NCBI GenBank assembly: GCA_016763155.1
Contig: JAESUH010000055.1
Span: forward strand, 1-41,811
DNA from: Rhizobiaceae bacterium
GTDB lineage: Bacteria > Pseudomonadota > Alphaproteobacteria > Rhizobiales > Rhizobiaceae
DNA length: 41,811 nucleotides
Reading direction: 5' to 3'
Shown here: piece after piece, positions 26,394-35,093 of the stretch
How positions within the stretch are numbered: position 1 is the first letter of the stretch
Layout of the letters: each line of letters opens with the position of its first letter
Program-made: the position numbers and the translations under genes
The notes under the pieces: generated by a model
What the model saw: only the letters and a program-made list of their open reading frames with translations
Databases searched by the model: none
Told to the model about the DNA's origin: nothing

Positions 26394-28160
26394 CTATAGT
26401 TCCAGAAGGGCACGAGCATTTAGCAGACTTTCGTGGCCCTTGATGACACTTTGCTTTAAAGCGCTGGTTTCACCAAGAAGATTTTCGGCAAAATAGCGCA
26501 CAAGCTCAGCCTTTTGTCCATCTTTTAAACCCGATTTCGCCAGATAGGCGCACCCGGCCACAAGACCAAACTGCCGGAGATATGGAGTGGCACCGGCAAG
26601 AGCCACAGTCTGTTTTCCAGCTTCTAGCTGAGCTAAAAGCCAATCCGTAGTTTCTTCCACATCATCAATTGCATGATCTAGGTTAAGAGCAGTATCACCA
26701 AAATCCGGCGCATTTGCGCCACGTACATCATCGGCGATTTTGCGCAAATCAGCGATATAGGCTTTTACCGTTTCACCGCCCGCAAGCCCAAGTTTGCGAC
26801 CAACAAGGTCGATCGCTTGAATGCCGTTGGTTCCCTCGTAAATTGGATTGATACGCGCATCACGCAAGAATTGCGCTGCACCTGTTTCTTCAATGAACCC
26901 CATGCCGCCGTGAATCTGCACACCAAGTGAAGCCACCTCACAGCCGATATCGGTAGAGAATGCTTTGGCAATCGGTGTCATTAATCCGGCAAGTTCATTC
27001 CATTTTTTGGATTCGCTGCCTTCGCTATTTGCAGCCATATCCAGCGCATAGGCACAGGAGTAACAAATGCCACGCGCAGCCTGAACCAGAGATTTCATCG
27101 TTAAAAGATTTCGCATCACATCTGGATGTTCAACAATGGGGCTCATGCCGTCGCCGGAATAGTTCTCAGATTTTCCCTGCTTGCGTTCGTGCGCATAGGC
27201 TAGGGCATGTTGGAAAGCTGCCTCTGCAATTGCCACTCCCTGGGTGCCAACATTAAGGCGTGCATTGTTCATCATGGTGAACATGCAGGCAAGGCCACGA
27301 TTTTCTTCGCCGATCAGATAACCAATGGCACCGGGCTCATTGCCCTGATAGCCATCGCCAAAAATCATGGTGCAAGTTGGTGAGGCGTGGATGCCCAATT
27401 TGTGTTCAATACTGTGGCAAAACACATCATTGCGAGCGCCAATAGAACCATCTTCTTCGACCAGGAATTTAGGCACGAGAAATAGCGATATGCCACGAGT
27501 ACCAGCTGGTGCATCGGGCAGGCGGGCAAGCACCAGATGACAGATATTTTCCGTCATATCGTGTTCGCCATAGGTGATGAAAATCTTCTGGCCGAATATC
27601 CGGTAACTCCCATCCTCAGCGCGTTCAGCTTTTGATTTGAGCGCACTCAGATCGGAACCAGCACCAGGTTCCGTTAAATTCATCGTGCCAGTCCATTCGC
27701 CGCTGACGAGTTTTTCCAGATAGGTAGATTTTAAGGCGTCGGAGCCGTGATGATTTAGCGCTTCAACGGCCCCCATGGAAAGCAATGGGCAAAGGCCAAA
27801 TGCCATATTGGCAGAGTTCCACATTTCCGCGACTGCAACCGACATCATGATCGGTAGGCCCTGACCGCCAAATTCTTCCGGTCCGGAAATACCATTCCAG
27901 CCAGCTTCCGTCCAATTTTTGTAAGCTTCTTTCCAGCCAGGTGCCGTTGTAATGACACCGTCTTTCAGTTTTGCTCCGTGTTCATCGCCAACACTATTGA
28001 GCGGGGCCAGCTGTTCGGAGGCAAATTTACCAGCTTCATCGAGTATCGCATCAACAACATCTTCACTCAGATCGCCAAGTTTACCCGCTTCCATTGCAGC
28101 TGACATACCTGCAACATTCTTCAGGGTGTGGGCAATATCTGAAACGGGTGCTCGATACAT
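26394..28160 (-). CDS. Acyl-CoA dehydrogenase, long (DmdC-like) type
   Basis: The 588-residue protein carries the three ACAD domains, with NLTEPGAGSDLSALKSKAE and the FAD-binding QIHGGMGFIEE, and the Glu-bearing INPIYEGTNGIQ at the usual catalytic place. An extra C-terminal domain (about 470-588) makes it about 200 residues longer than medium-chain enzymes. This size class includes the 3-methylmercaptopropionyl-CoA dehydrogenase DmdC and several generic enzymes; the substrate cannot be told from sequence. GAGGA eight bases before the ATG at 28160 fixes the start. A palindromic operator-like site lies upstream. Confidence 0.9.
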   Translation of the reverse strand: MYRAPVSDIAHTLKNVAGMSAAMEAGKLGDLSEDVVDAILDEAGKFASEQLAPLNSVGDEHGAKLKDGVITTAPGWKEAYKNWTEAGWNGISGPEEFGGQGLPIMMSVAVAEMWNSANMAFGLCPLLSMGAVEALNHHGSDALKSTYLEKLVSGEWTGTMNLTEPGAGSDLSALKSKAERAEDGSYRIFGQKIFITYGEHDMTENICHLVLARLPDAPAGTRGISLFLVPKFLVEEDGSIGARNDVFCHSIEHKLGIHASPTCTMIFGDGYQGNEPGAIGYLIGEENRGLACMFTMMNNARLNVGTQGVAIAEAAFQHALAYAHERKQGKSENYSGDGMSPIVEHPDVMRNLLTMKSLVQAARGICYSCAYALDMAANSEGSESKKWNELAGLMTPIAKAFSTDIGCEVASLGVQIHGGMGFIEETGAAQFLRDARINPIYEGTNGIQAIDLVGRKLGLAGGETVKAYIADLRKIADDVRGANAPDFGDTALNLDHAIDDVEETTDWLLAQLEAGKQTVALAGATPYLRQFGLVAGCAYLAKSGLKDGQKAELVRYFAENLLGETSALKQSVIKGHESLLNARALLEL

Positions 28161-28195
28161 TCGATGGGTCCTCAATTGAAGTTCTATCCATTGTC

Positions 28196-28221
28196 TTGAC
28201 GAATATTTACGTATACGTCAA
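28196..28221. promoter_or_regulatory. Palindromic operator-like site between acyl-CoA dehydrogenase and Sua5 genes
   Basis: The core TTTACGTATACGTCAA (28206-28221) is a near-perfect inverted repeat, and TTGACG at 28196 is inverted again as CGTCAA at 28216. It lies 36-61 bases before the acyl-CoA dehydrogenase start and 57-82 before the Sua5-type start. The form suits a dimeric repressor or activator. I recall similar ACGT-centred sites for MerR-type LiuR regulators of acyl-CoA catabolism, but that link is unverified. Confidence 0.5.
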
Positions 28222-28277
28222 TGTGATTCTAATCCGAACTCTTTACCAACCCACTCGAACCATTGGAAAAGACCAAA

Positions 28278-29234
28278 ATGGTGCAATTGCTGCCATCAAA
28301 ACCTGTTGCTGCCAATTTTAAGAAAATAATGGCTGAACTGGCTGCAGGCGAGCCTGTGGCGATACCCACAGAAACGGTTTATGGCCTTGCGGCGGATGCA
28401 ACCAATGGGCTGGCAATCGCCAGGGTTTTTGAGCGTAAAAACCGACCGAAATTCAACCCGCTTATTTGCCATGTGAGTGATATGGCTATGGCCTCAAAAT
28501 ATGGCAAATTTAGTGATCTAGCTCAAAAGCTGGCTGAAAAATTCTGGCCGGGTCCGCTAACGATCATCGTGCCAGAGGTTGAAAATTCTGGCGTGCATGA
28601 TTTGGTAACCGCTGGATTGGGGACTATTGGCCTGCGCTGTCCTGATGGTATCTCGCGACAGTTGATTTCTGAATTTGGCAAACCATTGGCGGCTCCCAGT
28701 GCCAACAAATCAGGCGGCATATCCCCGACCACTGCAGCCCATGTAGTATCTGAATATCAAGGCGAGGATTTGCTGGTGCTGGATGGTGGACCTTGTAGCA
28801 TTGGTTTGGAATCCACCATTGTTGCAGTCGATGGTAAAACAATCACCATGCTTCGCCCGGGCGCAATTACCGCTGAGATGATTACGAATGCCACGGGGGT
28901 AGAAGTTGCCCTCCATCAGGCGGATGGAAAAATCTTGGCTCCCGGTATGATGAAAAGCCACTATGCGCCCAATGCTCTGGTTGAATTGAATGTCAAAAAC
29001 CCCGATGTGGATTGCGCATATCTGGGCTTTGGCCCCAAAAGCCCCAAAACGAAAAACACTATTAATCTCAGTATCAAAAATGATCTGGCCGAAGCGGCTG
29101 CAAATTTGTATGCTTCCATGAAGAAACTGGATCAGATGGATGTTCAAAAAATATGCGTTCATCCAATCCCCGATGAGGGACTGGGAATCGCAATTAATGA
29201 TCGTCTGGCAAGGGCCGCGGCACCAAGGGATTAG
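28278..29234 (+). CDS. sua5: L-threonylcarbamoyladenylate synthase, Sua5 type
   Basis: The enzyme forms threonylcarbamoyl-AMP for the t6A modification of ANN-decoding tRNAs. The 318-residue protein has the YrdC domain (IPTETVYGLAADATNG, RKNRPKFNPLICHV, SANKSGGISPT) and the C-terminal Sua5 domain (about 210-318) joined by APGMMKSHYAPNA, so it is the long form and not short TsaC. The ATG at 28278 follows GGAAAAGA; a TTG at 28263 is in frame. The next gene starts five bases after its stop. Confidence 0.93.
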   Translation: MVQLLPSKPVAANFKKIMAELAAGEPVAIPTETVYGLAADATNGLAIARVFERKNRPKFNPLICHVSDMAMASKYGKFSDLAQKLAEKFWPGPLTIIVPEVENSGVHDLVTAGLGTIGLRCPDGISRQLISEFGKPLAAPSANKSGGISPTTAAHVVSEYQGEDLLVLDGGPCSIGLESTIVAVDGKTITMLRPGAITAEMITNATGVEVALHQADGKILAPGMMKSHYAPNALVELNVKNPDVDCAYLGFGPKSPKTKNTINLSIKNDLAEAAANLYASMKKLDQMDVQKICVHPIPDEGLGIAINDRLARAAAPRD

Positions 29235-29239
29235 ACTAA

Positions 29240-30658
29240 GTGACTGAAATTTCAAAAGAACTCCTGACGCAATTTACAAATATCGTCAGTGAGCAATATG
29301 CCATTGATGAAAGTGGTGACCAAACCCACTACACCCATGAGAACCGCGATATCTATATCGGAAAAACCCCATTGGTGCTTCGCCCCGCTAATACCGCTGA
29401 GGTGGCTGCGATCGTTAAACTTGCCCACGATACCTGCACCAAGATCGTACCTCAGGGCGGCCATACCGGCCACGTTGCGGGTGGTGTACCAAACGACACC
29501 AATGATGAAATAGTGATTACTCTGGGGCGAATGAACAAGGTGCGTGATCTGGATCTGGCCGGAGATACCATGACGCTGGAAGCCGGGTTCATTCTGGAGA
29601 ACGCCCAAAAACTGGCCGATGAAAATGATCGCCTGTTTCCGCTGTCCATCGGTTCCAAAGGTTCCTGCCAGATTGGCGGCAACATATCCACCAATGCCGG
29701 CGGCACAGCCGTGTTAGCTTATGGCAATACCCGCGAGATGGTGCTGGGGCTGGAAGTAGTGCTGCCCAATGGCGATGTCTGGAATGGCCTGCGGCGATTA
29801 AAGAAAGACAATACCGGATATAATCTTAAAGGCTTGTTTGTCGGTGCGGAAGGTACGTTGGGCATTGTTACAGCAGCAGTCCTGAAGCTATTTCCAAAAC
29901 CAAAATCGCGAGACGTGGCTTTCATCGGGCTGGATAGCCCGCAAAAAGCGCTGGACCTGTTTCAGGTTGCAAAAGCTGGTGCCGGTAGCTCGCTGACCGG
30001 GTTTGAAATAATGCCACGCATCGGGTTGGATTTCGTATTGCGCAATATGCCTGATACGCGTGACCCCATGGCTGAAGAGCATTCATGGTACGCGCTTATG
30101 GAAATTTCCTCCAACCGCCCTGATGGCGATGCGGGAGCAATAATGCACGATATTTTGGGAGAGGCGTTTGAAAGCGGCGTGGTCAATGATGCAGCCATTG
30201 CTCAATCAATCACCCAGCAAGATGAGTTTTGGGCCATTCGAGAATTGCTGGCCCCCGCACAAAAACCGGAAGGTGGCTCCATCAAGCACGATATCTCTGT
30301 GCCGGTCCATTCAGTACCGAAGTTTTTTGACGATGCAGAAACTATAATATTGCGCGAACTTCCCGATGCCAGAATTTGCGGCTTTGGCCATATGGGTGAC
30401 GGTAATATTCACTATAATATCTCGGTCCCGCTGGGCGGAGATAGTAAAGAATTTCTGTCAAACCGCTTGCGAATAAATGGCCTCATTCATGAACTCGTGC
30501 TTTCCCTCAATGGCTCCATTTCAGCCGAGCATGGCATTGGCAAAATGAAAAAGAAAATGATGGCAGAAACCAAAGACCCGGTGGAGCTAAATCTGATGAA
30601 GGCGCTCAAACAGGCAGTGGACCCACAAGGCATTATGAACCCCGGCAAACTTCTTTAG
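29240..30658 (+). CDS. FAD-binding oxidoreductase (D-2-hydroxyacid dehydrogenase type)
   Basis: The 472-residue protein belongs to the FAD_binding_4 / GlcD family, with the FAD loop PQGGHTGHVAGGVP, the GSKGSCQIGGNISTNAGG segment, GFGHMGDGNIHYNIS and the C-terminal AEHGIGKMKK. These enzymes oxidise D-2-hydroxyacids such as D-lactate, glycolate or D-2-hydroxyglutarate; the last is common for alphaproteobacterial members of this length, but specificity is not visible. The start is GTG at 29240, with AAGGGA inside the end of the Sua5 gene. It converges on the RNA methyltransferase gene, one base apart. Confidence 0.9.
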   Translation: MTEISKELLTQFTNIVSEQYAIDESGDQTHYTHENRDIYIGKTPLVLRPANTAEVAAIVKLAHDTCTKIVPQGGHTGHVAGGVPNDTNDEIVITLGRMNKVRDLDLAGDTMTLEAGFILENAQKLADENDRLFPLSIGSKGSCQIGGNISTNAGGTAVLAYGNTREMVLGLEVVLPNGDVWNGLRRLKKDNTGYNLKGLFVGAEGTLGIVTAAVLKLFPKPKSRDVAFIGLDSPQKALDLFQVAKAGAGSSLTGFEIMPRIGLDFVLRNMPDTRDPMAEEHSWYALMEISSNRPDGDAGAIMHDILGEAFESGVVNDAAIAQSITQQDEFWAIRELLAPAQKPEGGSIKHDISVPVHSVPKFFDDAETIILRELPDARICGFGHMGDGNIHYNISVPLGGDSKEFLSNRLRINGLIHELVLSLNGSISAEHGIGKMKKKMMAETKDPVELNLMKALKQAVDPQGIMNPGKLL

Positions 30659-30659
30659 A

Positions 30660-31889
30660 TCAGCGTTCTAAAAGTGCTACCATCTCTACATGGGGTGTGT
30701 AGACAAATTGATCCAATGGCGTAACCGACAGTAATTTGTAGCCCCCATCAATCAAAATGCGCAAATCCCGCGCTAGAGTCGCAGGATTACAAGATATTGC
30801 GGCGACCTTTTTAACCTTCGATTTGGCCAATTGCTTTGCCTGCATCTCGGCACCTGCCCGGGGAGGATCAAACACAACCCCGTCGATTTTTTTCATCTCA
30901 GCTGCTGAAAATGGTCGCCGGGAAAGGTCGCGTTTTTCAGCGTTGATCATGCGCAGCTTTCCTGCCGTATTGCGCCAAGCCTGCCTAAGAACTTCAATTG
31001 AAGCTTCATCGGATTCAAGCGCGGTCACAGTGGAAAACTCTGCCAAATGTAGGGCAAATGTGCCGATGCCGCAAAATAGATCTGCGGTCTTTTTTGCAGG
31101 AGATAAATGCGACACGACCATATCGCGCATGGCGATTTCGGCTGCTTTCACAGCCTGCACAAATCCGCCCGGTGCAGGTGTTACCCTTGTGGCTCCGATG
31201 GAGAGCATCGGGGTCTTTAATTCAACCACGGTCTCGCCATTTATTGACAGGCGGCAAAACCCGCTTTCTGTAAAACGTCTAATGGCACTTTTGATTTGAG
31301 TTCCTGAAGGCTGCTTTTTGCACTCAAACGAAATATCAAGCCCGTTATCGCAAGCCAGAACGGAGACATGAGAAAGTTCGTTTGCTGGAACAAGACTGGC
31401 AATCACCTGTCTCACCTTATCGATTGCTTCAACAATTTTAGGGTTTAGAACCGGACATTGTTCAATTGCAATCATGTTGTGGGAATTACGCTCCAGATAG
31501 CCAAGAACTATGCCACCACTGGTTTGGGTCGCGGTAAATACTGCGCGCCGCCTCTTGCCATTTTTGAACGTGCGAACAGGTTCAACCGGAGTTGAGATAT
31601 TTTCTGAACGTAAAGCTGACACCACTAATTCGCGCTTCCATTCCAGATAGGCTTTTTGCTCCATATGTTGGAGCTGGCACCCGCCACATTTTCCAAAATG
31701 CGAGCATATGGGCTCAACGCGGGAAGGGGAGGGCGTGACGACTGTTTCCAGATCGCGCCGCTTGCCGCTGCCGCTAACTTCAACTGTTTCGCCTTCCAGA
31801 GTGAACGGCACAAAGATATTGCCGTTGGAATTGGCAACTATGCCATCGCCCTGTGTGCCAAGGCGTTCGATTGTAAGTGTCTCGCTCAT
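30660..31889 (-). CDS. RlmD/TrmA-family 5-methyluridine RNA methyltransferase
   Basis: The 409-residue protein has an N-terminal TRAM-like domain, the iron-sulfur cluster motif CSHFGKCGGCQLQHM, the SAM motif ADLFCGIGTFALHLAEF, FDPPRAG, and the catalytic SCNPATLARDL. This is the layout of RlmD and TrmA-like enzymes that methylate uridine C5 in rRNA or tRNA. Which uridine is modified cannot be read here. Its ATG overlaps the tlyA stop by four bases, so the two are translationally coupled. Confidence 0.92.
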   Translation of the reverse strand: MSETLTIERLGTQGDGIVANSNGNIFVPFTLEGETVEVSGSGKRRDLETVVTPSPSRVEPICSHFGKCGGCQLQHMEQKAYLEWKRELVVSALRSENISTPVEPVRTFKNGKRRRAVFTATQTSGGIVLGYLERNSHNMIAIEQCPVLNPKIVEAIDKVRQVIASLVPANELSHVSVLACDNGLDISFECKKQPSGTQIKSAIRRFTESGFCRLSINGETVVELKTPMLSIGATRVTPAPGGFVQAVKAAEIAMRDMVVSHLSPAKKTADLFCGIGTFALHLAEFSTVTALESDEASIEVLRQAWRNTAGKLRMINAEKRDLSRRPFSAAEMKKIDGVVFDPPRAGAEMQAKQLAKSKVKKVAAISCNPATLARDLRILIDGGYKLLSVTPLDQFVYTPHVEMVALLER

Positions 31890-32629
31890 CGTTTTATTCC
31901 TGCCATTAGATATTCGTCATTGCCATCGCCACCGGATATCGGTGAGGGCAAGAAATGAGTGCATTGCCAATTGGGGTAGTCGTTCAGCCATCGCGATAGT
32001 GCCAGTGCACATTCACTAGCAGCAACTTTATCTCGAACCATACCGCCCCTGCCAATATGGTCTCGCCCCAGTTCAAATTGTGGTTTGATAAGAAAAATTC
32101 CAAGTGCCCCGCTTACTGCCATATCAAGTGCTGGGGGAAGAGCAAGCCTGAGCGAAATAAAACTGACATCGCTCACCAAAAATTCAGGAGCAACGCCACC
32201 AAGGTCATTAAGGGATAATTCCCTGGCATTCAAGTTTTCTAAATTTGTCACACGCGGGTCTTTGGCGAGTTCTGGATCCATTTGATCATGCCCCACATCC
32301 ACTCCATATACATGTTTGGCACCACGTTCCAGCAACACTTGAGTAAATCCGCCGGTCGAGGCTCCGATATCCAGTGCAATACGCCCACTCGGATCAAGCC
32401 CGGATTTCTCAATTGCCTCTATCAACTTCAATGCGGATCGGGAAACATAAGAGATCGCCGGGTCATCAACTTCGACATCACTTTTTTTGTTTACGGAAAG
32501 ACCAGGTTTAGCAATTGGTTTGCCAGCAATGGAAACACATCCACGCGCAACTGCATCGCGGGCGCGCGATCGGCTTTTGTAAAACCCACGTTCTACAAGT
32601 AAATTATCCAGTCGGATTTTTGTTTCCAT
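31886..32629 (-). CDS. tlyA: TlyA family rRNA 2'-O-methyltransferase
   Basis: The 247-residue protein has an N-terminal S4 RNA-binding domain (about 1-60, IRLDNLLVERGFYKSRSRARDAV) and an FtsJ-type methyltransferase domain (ALDIGASTGGFTQVLLERGA, YGVDVGHDQM). TlyA methylates ribose in 16S and/or 23S rRNA; in mycobacteria it sets capreomycin sensitivity. It is coupled to the RNA methyltransferase downstream. In other Rhizobiales dxs usually lies just upstream of this gene, but here a secreted-protein gene and an SCO1 gene do. Confidence 0.94.
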   Translation of the reverse strand: METKIRLDNLLVERGFYKSRSRARDAVARGCVSIAGKPIAKPGLSVNKKSDVEVDDPAISYVSRSALKLIEAIEKSGLDPSGRIALDIGASTGGFTQVLLERGAKHVYGVDVGHDQMDPELAKDPRVTNLENLNARELSLNDLGGVAPEFLVSDVSFISLRLALPPALDMAVSGALGIFLIKPQFELGRDHIGRGGMVRDKVAASECALALSRWLNDYPNWQCTHFLPSPISGGDGNDEYLMAGIKR

Positions 32630-32701
32630 GAAAGCTTCATGGCCGCCGGTAGCTTGATTTACAAGGAATAATTAAAACCACAAAGGGCTTTAAAGACAGG
32701 T

Positions 32702-33091
32702 TCACTTGGCAAATTTATCGCGAAGGGGTTTGCCGCGTTTGTTAAAGCGCTCCCAGACGACCTCTTTTTCGCTATCGTCTCCGATACCGGCTGTCGTCAC
32801 CATGTCCAGCGGGTTTCCCTCATCATCCAGCACAGGGTTCGTATTTGCCAGTTCCGCAATTTGCGCCATATCAGGAAGGAACACTCGGCCGCTGAGACGA
32901 TCTAAGGGGCTAGGTTTGTTCGACATGGGAGAAGGGGCTTCCGCCCAGGTTTCCATACCAATTGAGCCGCGCAATACACCAACTTTCAAATTGGCTTCTT
33001 GAGCATCAGCTACAAAACCAGCATTGGCGCTGGATATTCCAGCAATCAAAATGAGCGATGACAGCAGTAGTTTTCGGCCAGTGTTACGCAT
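32702..33091 (-). CDS. Small secreted protein of unknown function
   Basis: The 129-residue product has a signal peptide (about 1-25, RKLLLSSLILIAGISSANAG) and a mature part without cysteine, rich in Pro, Asp and Glu, ending in a basic tail (ERFNKRGKPLRDKFAK). The ATG at 33091 follows GAGAGA at eight bases; the longer frame to 33157 adds an unrelated leader. I do not recognise the family. It sits between tlyA and the SCO1-like gene, in the same direction, and its ATG shares a base with the stop of a 24-codon ORF upstream. Confidence 0.7.
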   Translation of the reverse strand: MRNTGRKLLLSSLILIAGISSANAGFVADAQEANLKVGVLRGSIGMETWAEAPSPMSNKPSPLDRLSGRVFLPDMAQIAELANTNPVLDDEGNPLDMVTTAGIGDDSEKEVVWERFNKRGKPLRDKFAK

Positions 33092-33165
33092 TACAATAAT
33101 CTCTCGGCAAATTTGTCCACCAAGGGATAGTACCACTGGATGGTTAGAATAGCCCAAACAAACAT
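33091..33165 (-). CDS. Possible 24-aa hydrophobic micro-ORF
   Basis: An ATG at 33165 opens a 24-codon frame, MFVWAILTIQWYYPLVDK then FAERLL, whose TAA shares a base with the ATG of the secreted-protein gene (TAATG). The sequence looks like one short membrane helix with an amphipathic end. No ribosome site precedes the ATG, so translation is doubtful; a chance frame is quite possible. Confidence 0.2.
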   Translation of the reverse strand: MFVWAILTIQWYYPLVDKFAERLL

Positions 33166-33214
33166 GGTTGATAAATCGTAAACAAATGCCGAATTGGCGC
33201 AGTCTGAAACAGCT

Positions 33215-33799
33215 CTATTTCACCAGGTTTTTAAGCTTCTGCAATGCGCTGTCGCCGCTTTCACCATAAGCAATCGTGCCTGAAAAGCTGCCATCCGCTT
33301 TCATCAGATATATGGAAGCCCCATGATCCACTGTATATTCGTCCCCCTCTTCGGGAACTTTCCGGACATAAACACGGTAAGCCGTGGTTGCCTGTGTCAT
33401 GTTTTCAGGCGTGCCAGTTACTCCAATTATGCGAGGATCAAAGGCTCCCACATATTCAGACAGCACTTCTTTAGTATCTCGTTCGGGATCAACGGTGAAG
33501 AAATAAAACACCAATTTATCCGCGTCGTCTCCCATTTGCTTCAACCAGCCACTTACTTCAAACAGTGTGGTTGGGCAAACCTCAGGACAATTTGTGAAGC
33601 CAAAGAATATGGCATGTGGTTTGCCTTTAAGGTCGTCCTGGGTAATGGGCGAACCATCCGTGCGGATAAGGTTAAACGGCCCGCCAATGCTGGCAACTAC
33701 GGCTGCTTCCTTCAAACTGAAAACGCCAAACCGATCCATCGCCAGAACCGCAACGAGAACTACGATTGTGACCCAAATAAATAGTCTAAATTTTTTCAT
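33215..33799 (-). CDS. SCO1/SenC copper chaperone-like protein
   Basis: The 194-residue protein has an N-terminal membrane anchor (about 5-22) and a thioredoxin-like domain with the copper ligands C71 and C75 (CPEVC) and H159 (VDHGASIYLM). These are the three residues needed to deliver copper to the CuA site of cytochrome oxidase; some members act as thiol reductants instead. No oxidase genes are nearby. It follows xseB after twelve bases, in a run of minus-strand genes. Confidence 0.93.
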   Translation of the reverse strand: MKKFRLFIWVTIVVLVAVLAMDRFGVFSLKEAAVVASIGGPFNLIRTDGSPITQDDLKGKPHAIFFGFTNCPEVCPTTLFEVSGWLKQMGDDADKLVFYFFTVDPERDTKEVLSEYVGAFDPRIIGVTGTPENMTQATTAYRVYVRKVPEEGDEYTVDHGASIYLMKADGSFSGTIAYGESGDSALQKLKNLVK

Positions 33800-33811
33800 T
33801 AAAAATACCTA

Positions 33812-34057
33812 TCAGGAGTCTAGCGGCTCCGTACCTGTAGCTGATCCATCGGCGCCAACCCGGATTTTTTCAACCTTGTCTTCGGCTGCCCGGAGCAACT
33901 TTTGGCAATGATCGCGCAGTTTTTCTCCGCGCTCATAAAATTCAATGGATTTATCCAGAGGTACATTACCCTGTTCAAGGCTCTCCACAATGCCTTCGAG
34001 CTGCGACAAAGAATCTTCAAAGCTCATTTTGCTTACATCGGGTTTATCTTCAGACAT
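33812..34057 (-). CDS. xseB: Exodeoxyribonuclease VII small subunit
   Basis: XseB binds the large subunit XseA in the nuclease that degrades single-stranded DNA. The 81-residue sequence matches the family: MSFEDSLSQLEGIVESLEQGNVPLDKSIEFYERGEKLRDHCQ is a single helical hairpin. GGAAAA upstream favours the ATG at 34057; an ATG at 34069 would add four residues. It lies between the histone-deacetylase-like gene and the SCO1 gene. xseA is not in the window. Confidence 0.93.
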   Translation of the reverse strand: MSEDKPDVSKMSFEDSLSQLEGIVESLEQGNVPLDKSIEFYERGEKLRDHCQKLLRAAEDKVEKIRVGADGSATGTEPLDS

Positions 34058-34075
34058 AAATTTTTCCATTTTTTG

Positions 34076-35002
34076 TCAGCCTAAATTCAGGCGTCTCACA
34101 TGTGCCGCCGCAGAATCGGCCAGACCTTCCAGATCGTAACCCCCTTCAAGCAGGCTAACAAGCCGGTTATTACAGTGCTTTCCGGCAAGTTCCATCACTT
34201 TGCCGGTAGCCCAGCCAAAGTCTTCTTCCACTAACTTAATACCTGCAAGCGGGTCTTTAAAGTGGGCATCAAACCCTGCGGAAATCAGGATTAGGTCCGG
34301 GGCAAAATTATCCACCGCCGGAAGGATTTTAGAACTAACAGCCTCTTTGAAAGCATCACTGCCATCGCCTTCGCTCAAAGGCGCATTAAAGATATTTCCA
34401 ACACCGGTTTCGTGTTTTGCACCAGTGCCTGGGTAAAGTGGCATTTGATGGGTTGAGGCAAACAATACGCTCTCGTCTTCGTAGAAAATATTCTGGGTCC
34501 CATTGCCGTGATGCACATCCCAATCGACGATGGCCACTCTTTCAATGCCATATTTTTGTTGGGCATAGCGGGCTGCAATTGCGATGGTATTTACAAAGCA
34601 AAATCCCATAGCCGTAGTTTTTTCTGCATGATGTCCCGGAGGGCGAATATTGGCAAAAACATTATCTGCCTTGCCACTCATCACCGCATCAACGCCAGCA
34701 GTCGCAGCACCCACTGCGTGACGAACCGCTTCCCAGCTTTTCGGGCTGGCGCTGGTATCGCCATCAATAATGGCAATGCCGGTTTCTGGAATTCGGTCAT
34801 GCAGCATTTTTATGTGCGAAGCAGGGTGGGCAAGTTCAAACAGTTTTGTATCGGCTGCTGGCGCATCAATGCGTTCGATATCATCAAAATCGGGATGTTC
34901 CAGCGCCTTCGTCACGGCCCGAATTCGGTCAGGGCGCTCCGGATGGCCGGGCGGCGTTATGTGATCAAGGCTGCTTGAATGGGAAAATATGACGGTTGTC
35001 AT
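34076..35002 (-). CDS. Histone deacetylase-like amidohydrolase
   Basis: The 308-residue protein has the arginase/deacetylase fold with the zinc-site motifs HPERPDR, RPPGHHAEK, VDWDVHHGNGTQ and ISAGFDAH. Bacterial members remove acetyl or similar acyl groups from polyamines, acetoin-type compounds or proteins; the substrate is not clear here. It is the second gene, after the VCBS protein, upstream of xseB, as in many Rhizobiales. The repeat-rich gap 35003-35139 lies before it. Confidence 0.93.
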   Translation of the reverse strand: MTTVIFSHSSSLDHITPPGHPERPDRIRAVTKALEHPDFDDIERIDAPAADTKLFELAHPASHIKMLHDRIPETGIAIIDGDTSASPKSWEAVRHAVGAATAGVDAVMSGKADNVFANIRPPGHHAEKTTAMGFCFVNTIAIAARYAQQKYGIERVAIVDWDVHHGNGTQNIFYEDESVLFASTHQMPLYPGTGAKHETGVGNIFNAPLSEGDGSDAFKEAVSSKILPAVDNFAPDLILISAGFDAHFKDPLAGIKLVEEDFGWATGKVMELAGKHCNNRLVSLLEGGYDLEGLADSAAAHVRRLNLG

Positions 35003-35033
35003 TCAAGGAAATCCTCTTAATAATTCATGACCA

Positions 35034-35080
35034 AGAGCACTTCCCGAAAAGTGGTAACCGGTTTTCGGATAAGAAGTGCG
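35034..35080. repeat. Rhizobiales-type intergenic palindrome with CCGAAAA/TTTTCGG core
   Basis: The arms GCACTTC (35037-35043) and GAAGTGC (35073-35079), with the inner pair CCGAAAA (35044-35050) and TTTTCGG (35062-35068), form a long hairpin around a short loop. The sequence closely follows the abundant rhizobial repeat whose core is CCGAAAAGTGG plus ACCGGTTTTCGG. It abuts a second, different palindrome at 35094. Confidence 0.75.
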
Positions 35081-35093
35081 TAAAAACAAAAGC

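Noticed and set aside
28710-29255. 181-codon minus-strand frame opposite the Sua5-type gene
   Set aside because: It covers the conserved C-terminal Sua5 domain in antisense, and no start signal or domain is seen.
30757-31299. 180-codon plus-strand frame opposite the RNA methyltransferase
   Set aside because: The minus-strand protein has intact SAM and iron-sulfur motifs; the antisense frame is Ala/Arg/Ser-rich without family likeness.
33323-33784. 153-codon plus-strand frame opposite the SCO1 gene
   Set aside because: It lies antisense to a gene with clear copper-binding motifs, and its protein has no recognisable domain or ribosome site.
34508-34978. 156-codon plus-strand frame opposite the deacetylase-like gene
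   Set aside because: The minus-strand product keeps all zinc-site motifs; the antisense frame looks random.
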